From Sulfurimonas sp. (GTDB lineage: Bacteria > Campylobacterota > Campylobacteria > Campylobacterales > Sulfurimonadaceae): a stretch of DNA of 64,000 bases. Location of the stretch: NCBI GenBank assembly GCA_028687935.1, contig JAQTZE010000002.1, forward strand, positions 62,001-126,000. Reading direction: 5' to 3'. Both the position numbers and the translations under genes were made by a program. Under the pieces are notes generated by a model that saw only the letters and a list, made by a program, of their open reading frames with translations, did not search any database and was not told the origin of the DNA. This document shows positions 48,512 through 56,291 of the stretch, one piece after another. Each line of letters begins with the position of its first letter. Within the stretch, counting starts at the first letter, position 1.

Positions 48512-48525
48512 TTCTCTCCAATAAT

Positions 48526-48556
48526 CGAAGCTATAACTCTATAGCTTCGGTTTTCT
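48526..48556 (+). terminator. Intrinsic terminator after the first NosL-like gene
   Basis: CGAAGCTATA, an ACTC loop and TATAGCTTCG form a perfect 10-bp stem, followed by GTTTTCT. It begins 15 bases after the stop at 48511. The next gene therefore probably has its own promoter (AGATAAAAT near 48578), or depends on read-through. Confidence 0.75.
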
Positions 48557-48607
48557 AATAAATCATAAATATTTTAGATAAAATAACAACAATAGAGAGG
48601 GAAAATT

Positions 48608-49705
48608 ATGTCTACAATCAAAACTTTGACTTTACTTATTATTTTGATTTTAAGCTCATTGAGTCTGAGTGCTCAAGAGTTTTCAAAAGCTGCTTCTGTG
48701 GAACCGCTTCTTATACAAAAGGGTTCAGAAAAACATTGGTGTCCTGTTTGTGGGATGAATCTAAAAATGTTTTATAAAACAAATCACACTTCAAAACTAC
48801 ATAATGGAACCAAAAGACAATATTGCTCTATGCGATGTTTGGTTGTTGATATGCAAGAGTACGGTATAGATACAAATGATATTCAAGTAGTAGACGCTTC
48901 CACACAAAAAATGATTGATGCCAAGAAGGCTTATTATGTTCTTGGTTCAAAAATAGATGGGACGATGAGCAAAGTCTCTAAATTGGCATTTGCGCTCAAG
49001 AGTGATGCGGAAGCATTTGTTGTTAAGAACTCAGGTGAAATTGTAGATTTTGAAACTGCATTAAACGCAGCAAAAGAGTCTTTAGTATCAGATACGGCAA
49101 TGATTACAAAAAATAAAGAGAAAAAAATTTATCCTATGGGTAAAAATATTTTTGAAAAAATGTGCGATCAAACGATTGAACCTAAAGATTATATAGAGAT
49201 CAATGAGCTCAAATCAGCTATTGAAAACAAAAAGTTATGTAAGGCACTCAAGGAGAAAGAGCTTCAAGCACTCGCTCTGTATCTTTGGGAAGTAAAACGT
49301 TTTGAAAACAGTGATAGTTCAGTTGGAGCTATCAAAGTGACAAAAGATGAGAAATGCCCTATATGTGGGATGTTTGTATATAAATACCCAAGATGGGCAG
49401 CACAGATATTTTACGGGGATAAACATTACTCTTTTGATGGTGTCAAAGATTTGATGAAATACTATTTTGATCATAAAGAGAATATCACAAAGATAGCTGT
49501 AAGTGATTATTACACACAAAAAGCAATTGATGCTACAACGGCTTTTTATGTAGTAGGAAGTGATATTTACGGTCCAATGGGTAATGAGCTTATTCCTTTT
49601 AAAAATGAGAGTGATGCTAAGACTTTTTATATCGATCATAAAGGGACTCAAATAGTCTCTTTCAAAGATATAACACAAAAAGAAGTTTATAAACTCGATG
49701 AATAA
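48608..49705 (+). CDS. Double NosL-domain exported protein
   Basis: A 365-residue protein. After a signal peptide (about 1-22), residues about 35-230 are a full paralogue of the preceding protein: WCPVCGMNLKMFYKTNH, QYCSMRCLVVD, VLGSKIDGTMSKVSKLAFA, then the cytochrome-c-like tail GKNIFEKMCDQ to LQALALYLW without CxxCH. A second NosL module follows (about 243-365): KCPICGMFVYKYPRWAAQIF, HYSFDGVKDLMKYY and VVGSDIYGPMGNELIPF. Periplasmic metal binding is inferred. It overlaps the next gene by 8 bases. Confidence 0.83.
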   Translation: MSTIKTLTLLIILILSSLSLSAQEFSKAASVEPLLIQKGSEKHWCPVCGMNLKMFYKTNHTSKLHNGTKRQYCSMRCLVVDMQEYGIDTNDIQVVDASTQKMIDAKKAYYVLGSKIDGTMSKVSKLAFALKSDAEAFVVKNSGEIVDFETALNAAKESLVSDTAMITKNKEKKIYPMGKNIFEKMCDQTIEPKDYIEINELKSAIENKKLCKALKEKELQALALYLWEVKRFENSDSSVGAIKVTKDEKCPICGMFVYKYPRWAAQIFYGDKHYSFDGVKDLMKYYFDHKENITKIAVSDYYTQKAIDATTAFYVVGSDIYGPMGNELIPFKNESDAKTFYIDHKGTQIVSFKDITQKEVYKLDE

Positions 49706-49994
49706 AAAAAGCAAAGTCACTCTAGGCATCTTTGCCTTTTTAGTGTTTTTTATACTTTTGGAGAGTATCTATCTTATAAATAATAAAAAAATGGATGCAG
49801 AAAAATTAGAGAAGAAAATTGCTTTTGTAAGCCTTGTCGGTTTGCCTGATTTGGCCTTTTCAAGCCAAGACAGCTATATAAGACACAGAAGTTTGAGCGA
49901 TGTTTTTTCTATCTATAAAGATGACAGCAGCTTACGGGAATATTCCAAGGCTGCGTTTGTTATCTCCCACGCATACACAAAAGAAGAAAAATGA
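49698..49994 (+). CDS. Small bitopic protein of the ABC island
   Basis: A 98-residue protein with one N-terminal membrane helix (VTLGIFAFLVFFILLESIYL) and a small periplasmic domain that contains FVSLVGLPDLAFSSQDSYIR. It is translationally coupled on both sides (8- and 4-base overlaps), between the double NosL gene and the permease. No family recognised; probably an accessory part of the transporter. Confidence 0.75.
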   Translation: MNKKSKVTLGIFAFLVFFILLESIYLINNKKMDAEKLEKKIAFVSLVGLPDLAFSSQDSYIRHRSLSDVFSIYKDDSSLREYSKAAFVISHAYTKEEK

Positions 49995-51178
49995 AAAATA
50001 AAATAAACTTCTATCTGATGGAATTCGCTATCAACGCCTTGCTGCGACAAAAATACAAAAGCATCTTTATCTCTGTAGTTTTTGTCCTGCTAACTTTTTT
50101 ATTGACCTCTGTCTTTTTTATCTCAAACTCCATAAAATATGAACTCAATGCTACTCTTGATGCACTTCCGCAGATTATTATTCAAGCGACGAAGGGCGGA
50201 AAACATTATGATATTGAGACAAAAGAGGTGTCAAATATTCTTCAAATCGAAGGTGTAAGCGACGCAGTTGCAAGAGTTTGGGGGTATTACTATTTTCAAA
50301 ACGCAGGAGTGAGTTTTTCTCTTGTGGGCATCGATGCGTATGAGACGCAGTATAAAGATTCTCTGACAAAAATCGCACATAAGTATGAGTTTGAGACAGA
50401 GGAGGGAAAGCCTTCTATGATGATTGGAGAGGGTGTTTCAAAGATTATGAAAAAAAATTATTATAAAAACTATTTTAATTTTATCAAAAACGACGGCTCA
50501 CTTAAGCGAGTCGAGATTGCTGCTGCGTTTGAGAGCGAAACTGAACTCGAATCAAATGATATGATAGTCATGTCAAAAGATACGCTTAGAGATATTTTTG
50601 ATATGCCTGATTCTCAAGCAACAGATATAGTAGTAAAAGTTGCAAATCCTAATGAAATAGCGACTATAGCATCGAAACTGCAGTTTATGTATCCAACCGC
50701 ACATATCGTTACAAAAGAAGATTTGAGTGTGCGTTATCAAAATATATTTAACTATAAAAGTGGCTTCTTTTTGGCACTTTTTGTCATAGCACTTTTTACA
50801 TTTTTTATCATTATCTATGATAAAGTAAGTGGACTCAGCAGTGAAGAGAAGAGGGAAGTGGGAATACTTAAAGCTCTGGGATGGCGTATTGATGATGTTC
50901 TCAAAGAGAAATTTTATGAGTCTTTTATCATTTCTTTTTTCTCTTATATCGTCGGTGTTGCTTTGGCCTTTGCGTTTGTATATCTCTTTGAAGCACCACT
51001 GCTTCGTGATATATTTATAGGATACTCAGAGCTCAAACCCTCTTTTGAACTCTCTTTTGTATTTGATTTTCAGACGCTCTTTTTGGTCTTTTTTCTTAGC
51101 GTACCTATTTATATTGCGGCGACTATTATTCCTTCATGGCGCGTTGCAACTTTAGAGAGTGATGAGGTAATACGATGA
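49991..51178 (+). CDS. MacB/LolC-type ABC transporter permease
   Basis: A 395-residue FtsX-superfamily permease: helix 1 at about 24-46, a MacB-type periplasmic domain (about 50-255), then three helices (about 257-280, 310-335, 358-380). The coupling helix region KREVGILKALGWRIDDVLKE is typical. Such transporters work by mechanotransmission and act on periplasmic substrates or lipoproteins instead of moving solutes through the membrane. It overlaps the ATPase gene by 4 bases. Confidence 0.88.
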   Translation: MKNKINFYLMEFAINALLRQKYKSIFISVVFVLLTFLLTSVFFISNSIKYELNATLDALPQIIIQATKGGKHYDIETKEVSNILQIEGVSDAVARVWGYYYFQNAGVSFSLVGIDAYETQYKDSLTKIAHKYEFETEEGKPSMMIGEGVSKIMKKNYYKNYFNFIKNDGSLKRVEIAAAFESETELESNDMIVMSKDTLRDIFDMPDSQATDIVVKVANPNEIATIASKLQFMYPTAHIVTKEDLSVRYQNIFNYKSGFFLALFVIALFTFFIIIYDKVSGLSSEEKREVGILKALGWRIDDVLKEKFYESFIISFFSYIVGVALAFAFVYLFEAPLLRDIFIGYSELKPSFELSFVFDFQTLFLVFFLSVPIYIAATIIPSWRVATLESDEVIR

Positions 51179-51846
51179 TAGAACTCAAAAATGTCACAAA
51201 AAGTTATTTAGTCGGCAAGACACAGAGAGTTACAGCCCTCAAAGATGTCAATCTGAATATAAAAGAGGGTGAAGTGATCGTCTTAAAAGGTGCAAGCGGA
51301 AGTGGTAAGAGCAGTATCCTCTCGCTTATAGCAGCACTGAGCAAACCTACAAGCGGTGAAATCATAGTCGATGAGAAGAAGATATCGAAACTCTCAGATA
51401 ACTTTGCATCGCTCTACAGACGTGATAATATAGGATTTATCTTTCAAAAATACAATCTCGTTCCCAATCTAAGTGCGCGAGATAATATCCTTCTCCCTTT
51501 AGTTCCATTAAATCTCAGCGCAAAAGAAGCACAAGAGAAACTTCGTAGTGTTATGGAGATGTTTGAGATAGCACATAAGGCAGAAACTATTGTCAAAAAT
51601 CTCTCAGGCGGTGAACAGCAACGTGTGGCAATTGCTCGGGCAAATGTAAACAATCCAAAGATTATCATAGCTGATGAGCCGACTGCAAACCTTGATGAAA
51701 AGCTCTCTCTTGCGTTTATAGAGATTTTAAGAGAACTCAAGTCTTTAAATAAGACGATAGTCATTGCTACACACGACCCGCTCTTTTTTGGTCTTGATTT
51801 TGTAGACCGTGAGATCGAGATCCATAATGGAAGTATAGTGCGATGA
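51175..51846 (+). CDS. LolD/MacB-type ABC ATPase
   Basis: A 223-residue ATPase: Walker A KGASGSGKSSILS, Q-loop GFIFQKYNLVPNLSARDNIL, signature LSGGEQQRVAIARA, Walker B IIIADEPTANLD and a switch histidine in IATHDPLFF. It is of the LolD/MacB/FtsE subgroup and pairs with the upstream permease. It overlaps neighbours by 4 bases on each side. Confidence 0.93.
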   Translation: MIELKNVTKSYLVGKTQRVTALKDVNLNIKEGEVIVLKGASGSGKSSILSLIAALSKPTSGEIIVDEKKISKLSDNFASLYRRDNIGFIFQKYNLVPNLSARDNILLPLVPLNLSAKEAQEKLRSVMEMFEIAHKAETIVKNLSGGEQQRVAIARANVNNPKIIIADEPTANLDEKLSLAFIEILRELKSLNKTIVIATHDPLFFGLDFVDREIEIHNGSIVR

Positions 51847-52802
51847 TACTTTCTCCTGAGATTCTGACGCTTTTTATTTTAAATGCACTCTTTGCGTTTT
51901 TTGCCCTTATCGCCTTTGTCTTTAGTGTCAAAATCTTTTTGAAATGGGATATACACTCCACAGCACAGATGCAGTATCAGCTTGAAAAACAGAGCTTTTT
52001 AAGTGCGACAATCATCAAATACATCTTTGTTATCAAAGTTCCTCTGTTTTTATTTTTTATCTTCACTATGGATAAGATATCAGGTATCTTGCCTGGTGCC
52101 ATGTGTGCTGCTGGCGTTGTGGATGCAACTTCTTATGGCGTTTATCTCATCTTGCTCAAGATTTTAAATCTCTATCTCTTTGCTTACTGGTTAGTACTGC
52201 ACAATGAAGATATGAAACATGAAGATCAGCCCTATACAAAAAAGAAATTTGGACTTTTTATAATAGCTTTTTTTCTTCTTATGGGCGAGATAATATTAGA
52301 AGGAGTGATGTTTGATGCTATAGATTTTGCTAAGGTTGTTGATTGCTGCGGAGTGATCTTTTCGAGTACGACATCTTCTTATATCTCCTATCTATTTCGT
52401 ATTCAAACACCTTATATGTTAGCTGCGTTTTATGGCAATTTTATCCTACTTATACTCTTTTATATACTCAGAAAAAAAGAGATTTTTGCATTGTTAAACG
52501 CAACGTTTATTATCATTTCACTTATCACGCTCATCTCTTTTTTTGGTACTTATATTTATGAGCTTCCAACGCACCATTGTCCATTTTGTTTTTTACAAAA
52601 AGAGTATCATTATGTAGGATATTTTCTCTATATCTTTCTTTTTATAGGGACTTTTTATGGCTTACTTACAGGATTTTTAAAAGCCTCAGCGGATGATATA
52701 TCTCAAAACTATACGATATCTATTCTCTTTACTTCTTTGTATGTAGTGTTGCTTAGTGCCTATCCGATAATTTATTACATCAAAAACGGTGTATGGTTAT
52801 AA
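51843..52802 (+). CDS. Polytopic membrane protein with CPFC and CC motifs
   Basis: A 319-residue protein with about eight membrane helices. Cysteines cluster near helix ends: Cys in GAMCAAGVVD, an adjacent pair in KVVDCCGVIFSS and a THHCPFCFLQKEYHY motif before helix 7. His-His-Cys-x-x-Cys next to the membrane suggests metal binding or thiol redox chemistry, loosely like DsbB-type proteins, but I recognise no family. It is coupled to the ABC ATPase by a 4-base overlap and precedes a NosL lipoprotein. Confidence 0.8.
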   Translation: MILSPEILTLFILNALFAFFALIAFVFSVKIFLKWDIHSTAQMQYQLEKQSFLSATIIKYIFVIKVPLFLFFIFTMDKISGILPGAMCAAGVVDATSYGVYLILLKILNLYLFAYWLVLHNEDMKHEDQPYTKKKFGLFIIAFFLLMGEIILEGVMFDAIDFAKVVDCCGVIFSSTTSSYISYLFRIQTPYMLAAFYGNFILLILFYILRKKEIFALLNATFIIISLITLISFFGTYIYELPTHHCPFCFLQKEYHYVGYFLYIFLFIGTFYGLLTGFLKASADDISQNYTISILFTSLYVVLLSAYPIIYYIKNGVWL

Positions 52803-52828
52803 AATCACAATTGAAATGGAGTCAGATG

Positions 52829-53281
52829 ATGTTACAAAAACCTTTACGAACTGCTTTTTACACTTTACTTTTTGCATCTTTATTTACAGGATGTAATGAT
52901 AAACCGTCAAACGCAGTGTCAGAAGTCCACTGGGATAGAGATATGTGTGCAAGATGTGTGATGGTTGTCAGTGACAGACACAATACTGTTCAGGTGAAAA
53001 ATCCTCAAAACGCCAAAGTCTATATGTTCGATGATATAGGCTGCATGGCGCTGTGGTTTAAAGAGGCAGACATAGAGTGGCAAGATAAAGCTGTCGTTTG
53101 GATAACTGATGTCATAAGTGGTGAATGGATCGATGCAAGAAAAGCTTTTTATGATACTGAAAATATAACGCCAATGGCATACGGTTTTTCTGCGCATAAA
53201 ACAAAAGAGAGTATTAAAGCTACAGAAGAAATCATCACTTATGATGAGGTGCTCAAAAGAGTTGTTGCAGTAGGGAAGTAG
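52829..53281 (+). CDS. nosL: NosL-like lipoprotein
   Basis: I place the start at ATG 52829, 7 bases after GGAG; ATG 52826 and 52793 are in the same frame. The product of about 150 residues has a lipoprotein signal with LFTGC. The NosL domain carries CARCVMVVSDRHNTVQV, the VYMFDDIGCMALWF segment and YGFSAHKTK. The two-Cys plus Met/His pattern fits Cu(I) binding known for NosL. It is closest in the window to the 55196 NosL. It ends the island and faces the nos operon end. Confidence 0.87.
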   Translation: MLQKPLRTAFYTLLFASLFTGCNDKPSNAVSEVHWDRDMCARCVMVVSDRHNTVQVKNPQNAKVYMFDDIGCMALWFKEADIEWQDKAVVWITDVISGEWIDARKAFYDTENITPMAYGFSAHKTKESIKATEEIITYDEVLKRVVAVGK

Positions 53282-53291
53282 ACGCGCTTTC

Positions 53292-53319
53292 CTCGCTTTA
53301 ATATTTATTTTAAAGCGAG
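53292..53319. terminator. Bidirectional hairpin between converging operons
   Basis: CTCGCTTTA (53292-53300) and TAAAGCGAG (53311-53319) form a perfect 9-bp stem with a 10-base A/T loop that can pair further. It fills most of the 48-base gap between the island end and the nos operon end. T tracts are poor on both sides, so termination strength is uncertain. Confidence 0.6.
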
Positions 53320-53329
53320 AGGCATCACT

Positions 53330-53854
53330 CTAATAAAACCTATGAATCTCTTCCATAATGTTTGAAAACTCTATATCGTCACCTTTTTCTTTTAAGAAGT
53401 TGATGAGATATTTTTGACTTGCTGCAACACTCTGCGTTTTCTCTATCTCTAGAAGTTTCGCATATAAGTCGGCAATAATCTCTATGACATGTTTGGAGAT
53501 AGTTTTTCTTGAGGCATGATAACCGATGATATTACCGGTATCTGTATCTTTACGGATTTCAAACTCTGTAAATATCCAATAGTATCTTCCATCTTTTGCA
53601 AGATTTTTTACAACTGCGTTTATGTTTTTGCCTTTGGATATTGTTTCCCATAAGAGTTTAAACACAACCTTTGGCATATCTGGATGTCGTACAATTGAGT
53701 GCGGCGCTCCAAGAAGTTCCTCTTTTGAATAACCAGAAATCTCCATAAAATAGTCATTGCAAAAAGTGATCTTCCCTTTTTCGTCTGTCTCACTCACTAT
53801 ATATCTTTTTGGGTCTAAAGGTATCTCTTCATTTCGTGGGCTAGGCTTTATCAT
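53330..53854 (-). CDS. PAS-domain protein, Aer/CetB-like
   Basis: A 174-residue protein starting at ATG 53854 (MIKPSPRNEEIPLDPKRYIV). The PAS domain (about 20-130) has the Aer-type sequence ITFCNDYFMEISGYSKEELL, then PHSIVRHPDMPKVVFKLLWE and YYWIFTEFEIRKD. This is the FAD-binding PAS type of Aer and Campylobacter CetB, which sense redox state for energy taxis. The C-terminal about 45 residues are helical; no output domain. It starts 1 base after the stop of the NosL-like gene, as the last gene of the nos operon. Confidence 0.85.
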   Translation of the reverse strand: MIKPSPRNEEIPLDPKRYIVSETDEKGKITFCNDYFMEISGYSKEELLGAPHSIVRHPDMPKVVFKLLWETISKGKNINAVVKNLAKDGRYYWIFTEFEIRKDTDTGNIIGYHASRKTISKHVIEIIADLYAKLLEIEKTQSVAASQKYLINFLKEKGDDIEFSNIMEEIHRFY

Positions 53855-53855
53855 T

Positions 53856-54347
53856 TTATATCCTTCCGTTAAGTAGTCGTATAAGCGCGTCACTAACATC
53901 TCTAAAGCCAAAGACTCTAGCGCCATGATGCTCTTTTGCAAATATTTCTGCTGTTTTGTAGGAGTCAAATGGAACCAAGTCATCCCCCGCAGGAGAAGTT
54001 ACATTGCTTCCATAAACAAAGAAAGCGCCTTTTGCTTTAATAGGCTGGAATGTATTATAGTCCATCACATAGATCTCTTTAAAATCTTTTTCGCTTTTGA
54101 CTCCCATATCGAACCACTTTCCTGGAGTGTGATAAAACTCAAACATTGACTTTGGGGTGCTAAAGAAGACTTTTTTACCGTTAGTGAGTTCAATTTTTGC
54201 TACCCACTTTGGTTCTTTATAGACTTTAAAATGTCTGACAAGGCAGCTTGTCTCTTTGTCATAATCCATAATGGTAGTGTTACTATCTGCACTTAAGAGT
54301 GAGATAAAAGTGAGAAAGGAAAGTAGAATTTTTGCGAATGTTTTCAT
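53856..54347 (-). CDS. NosL-like exported protein
   Basis: A 163-residue protein with a cleavable signal peptide (MKTFAKILLSFLTFISLLSA), not a lipobox. It has NosL-domain features: SCLVRHFKVYKEPKWVAKI, KVFFSTPKSMFEFY, AKGAFFVYGSNVTSPAGDDL and the EIFAKEHHGARVFGF end, similar to the second module of the 48608 protein. Only one of the usual pair of N-terminal cysteines is present. It lies 11 bases after nosY. It may help copper delivery to NosZ. Confidence 0.83.
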   Translation of the reverse strand: MKTFAKILLSFLTFISLLSADSNTTIMDYDKETSCLVRHFKVYKEPKWVAKIELTNGKKVFFSTPKSMFEFYHTPGKWFDMGVKSEKDFKEIYVMDYNTFQPIKAKGAFFVYGSNVTSPAGDDLVPFDSYKTAEIFAKEHHGARVFGFRDVSDALIRLLNGRI

Positions 54348-54358
54348 GAGAACTCCTG

Positions 54359-55186
54359 TTAAACTAAATCTTTTTTTTGAAATATTTTGAACCCTAAAAG
54401 TGCGAAAAATAACCCAACTATGAGAGGGTACGCAATTGAGAGAAGGACAAAGAGACTTTGACTCATCAAGTCAAGGATATAAAACGCAACGGGCCCCATA
54501 ACAGTGAGCTCCGGGTCAAAAAGAGAGATGGCAGCAACTCTGAAAAGTTCCATCGGATTGATCATGGCAATAAAGATAATCAACTCTTCATTGAGTCTGT
54601 GCTGTAGCATCAACGAGATAAGTGCGATATCTATAAACGCAAGTAAAAATATCCAGATAAAAAACGCAATGCCGAGGGCGACCTCTGAAGACTTTACAAA
54701 AGAGGAGATGAAAAACGCAATCCCCAAAAAGGCGCTTGATAAGGAAAAGAGAAGTCCTGTATATAAAAAGAAGATACTCCATGGAATAATTGCTCCTTTA
54801 AAAAAGCCGTAGACCACAGCGATAATCATTGCGAATAAAACAGGAAGATAAACCGTAATAAATCTGCCTATGATTTTCCCCCAGTAATACTGCTTGAGAG
54901 ATATAGGAAAAGAGAGCATATATTCAAGTATATGGTTGTCTCTATCACCTGAGATGGACCGGACAGTCGTAATGAGGATAAAAATCGGCAAAATGACAAT
55001 AGTAATCTGTATGTACATCAGTAAAAGTCTGCTCAAACCGCTAAAGCCCATCACTTGTGACTCTGTGACACCTGCAATGAAGAAGAGGGCGATAAGGCCC
55101 CCAAAGACAAGTGAATAGACTAAGAACCATTTTGCTCTAATAGACTCTTTTAAATCCAAATATGCAATTAAATATAAATTTTTCAT
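54359..55186 (-). CDS. nosY: NosY ABC permease
   Basis: A 275-residue ABC-2-type permease with six helices. N-terminal YLDLKESIRAKWFLVYSLVF, the TVRSISGDRDNHILEYMLSF loop and LKQYYWGKIIGRF are typical of NosY. With NosF and NosD it forms the NosDFY complex that handles copper or sulfur for assembly of the CuZ centre of NosZ. It lies 9 bases after a nosL gene. Confidence 0.92.
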   Translation of the reverse strand: MKNLYLIAYLDLKESIRAKWFLVYSLVFGGLIALFFIAGVTESQVMGFSGLSRLLLMYIQITIVILPIFILITTVRSISGDRDNHILEYMLSFPISLKQYYWGKIIGRFITVYLPVLFAMIIAVVYGFFKGAIIPWSIFFLYTGLLFSLSSAFLGIAFFISSFVKSSEVALGIAFFIWIFLLAFIDIALISLMLQHRLNEELIIFIAMINPMELFRVAAISLFDPELTVMGPVAFYILDLMSQSLFVLLSIAYPLIVGLFFALLGFKIFQKKDLV

Positions 55187-55195
55187 ACTAATCCT

Positions 55196-55663
55196 TTATC
55201 CCTTAAGTAGTTGTTTTCTAATTTTTGGATTTGTCATATTTTCACCTCGTAACATTCTTAAAATAACTTCATCAAACTTTATGTAGCCGTTATCCTCTGT
55301 CTCGTGAGCTGAAAATCCATACATCATAGGAGTGGTGTCGTTCACTCTATATTTTGCCAAATCCGCATTTATATATCTTTTTGTATCGTTCGTAAAAACT
55401 TTGACATTTTTTTCTAAGCTGATGTTATTGCTATGTGCCCATAAAATAAGACATCCAATATCATCAAAATAACTTGTTTTGCCATCGAGCAACAGCGTCG
55501 CTGTATGGAGATGGGCAGCTTCGACTTTCATATGACATTTCGGGCATGCCATGGGATCATCTATGGGAGTAGCTGAGGATGTCTCTACAGATGAGCTGCA
55601 CGCACTAAACGCAGCTACAAGTAAAAACTGAAAGAGTAAAAGGAAGAGTTTAAATTTTTTCAT
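55196..55663 (-). CDS. nosL: NosL lipoprotein
   Basis: The start is ATG 55663; an in-frame TTG three codons upstream is less likely. About 155 residues with a lipoprotein signal (lipobox AFSAC), a Ser/Thr linker and a NosL domain: MACPKCHMKVEAAHLH, SYFDDIGCLILWA and MMYGFSAHETED. NosL is a Cu(I) chaperone of the outer membrane or periplasm that hands copper to the NosDFY apparatus. It overlaps the nosF end by 14 bases. Confidence 0.92.
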   Translation of the reverse strand: MKKFKLFLLLFQFLLVAAFSACSSSVETSSATPIDDPMACPKCHMKVEAAHLHTATLLLDGKTSYFDDIGCLILWAHSNNISLEKNVKVFTNDTKRYINADLAKYRVNDTTPMMYGFSAHETEDNGYIKFDEVILRMLRGENMTNPKIRKQLLKG

Positions 55664-56288
55664 CTGAGACAATCTTCCCTAGATCCATATATATTTGACG
55701 ATTTACTAAATCTTTTATCTCTTCAAGCCTGTGTGTGACGAACAACAATACTTTCTCATCTTCGTTTTGTTTGAGAAGTCTGTAAAAATCATCTCTAGCT
55801 TTTGGATCGAGATTTGCCGTAGGTTCATCATAGATGATAATGTTGCTTTTTTTTGCCAGACTGATGGCAATGAGCATCTTTTGTTTCATCCCTCCACTGA
55901 GTTTGAAAAATGATTTGTTAAGATTTGCAGTTACATCGAGTTTCATATCGTTGGCATAGTGTAAAATCAAATCTCGCTCAACTTTCGCACTCACGCTAAT
56001 ATATTGCATTAACTCATCAAGACTGAGTTTGATTGGAGGAGGAAGTTGTGGCACAAAACTTATATTTTCTAGCACTTTGACACGCTCTTTGATAGTATTA
56101 AGACCATTGATAAGTACTTCTCCGCTATCGGGATGATAATAGCCGAGTATAGAGCGGATAAGTGTTGTCTTTCCTGCACCATTCGCACCCATAAGTGCGA
56201 TGGACTCATTTTTGTTAAATTCACAGCTCACATTATCAAGCGAGATATGTGCGCCAAATTTTTTCGTTAATCCGGATACTTGTATCAT
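55650..56288 (-). CDS. nosF: NosF ABC ATPase
   Basis: A 212-residue ATPase: Walker A MGANGAGKTTLIRSIL, Q-loop SFVPQLPPPIKLS, signature LSGGMKQKMLIAISLA, Walker B IIIYDEPTANLD and a switch histidine in LFVTHRLEE. It is the shortened NosF form. It energises NosDFY. It starts 3 bases after nosH. Confidence 0.94.
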   Translation of the reverse strand: MIQVSGLTKKFGAHISLDNVSCEFNKNESIALMGANGAGKTTLIRSILGYYHPDSGEVLINGLNTIKERVKVLENISFVPQLPPPIKLSLDELMQYISVSAKVERDLILHYANDMKLDVTANLNKSFFKLSGGMKQKMLIAISLAKKSNIIIYDEPTANLDPKARDDFYRLLKQNEDEKVLLFVTHRLEEIKDLVNRQIYMDLGKIVSDEKI

Positions 56289-56291
56289 CTT

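Noticed and set aside
49319..49729. 136-codon - strand open frame opposite the second NosL module
   Set aside because: The + strand module has clear family motifs; the antisense frame has no ribosome-binding site or recognisable domain.
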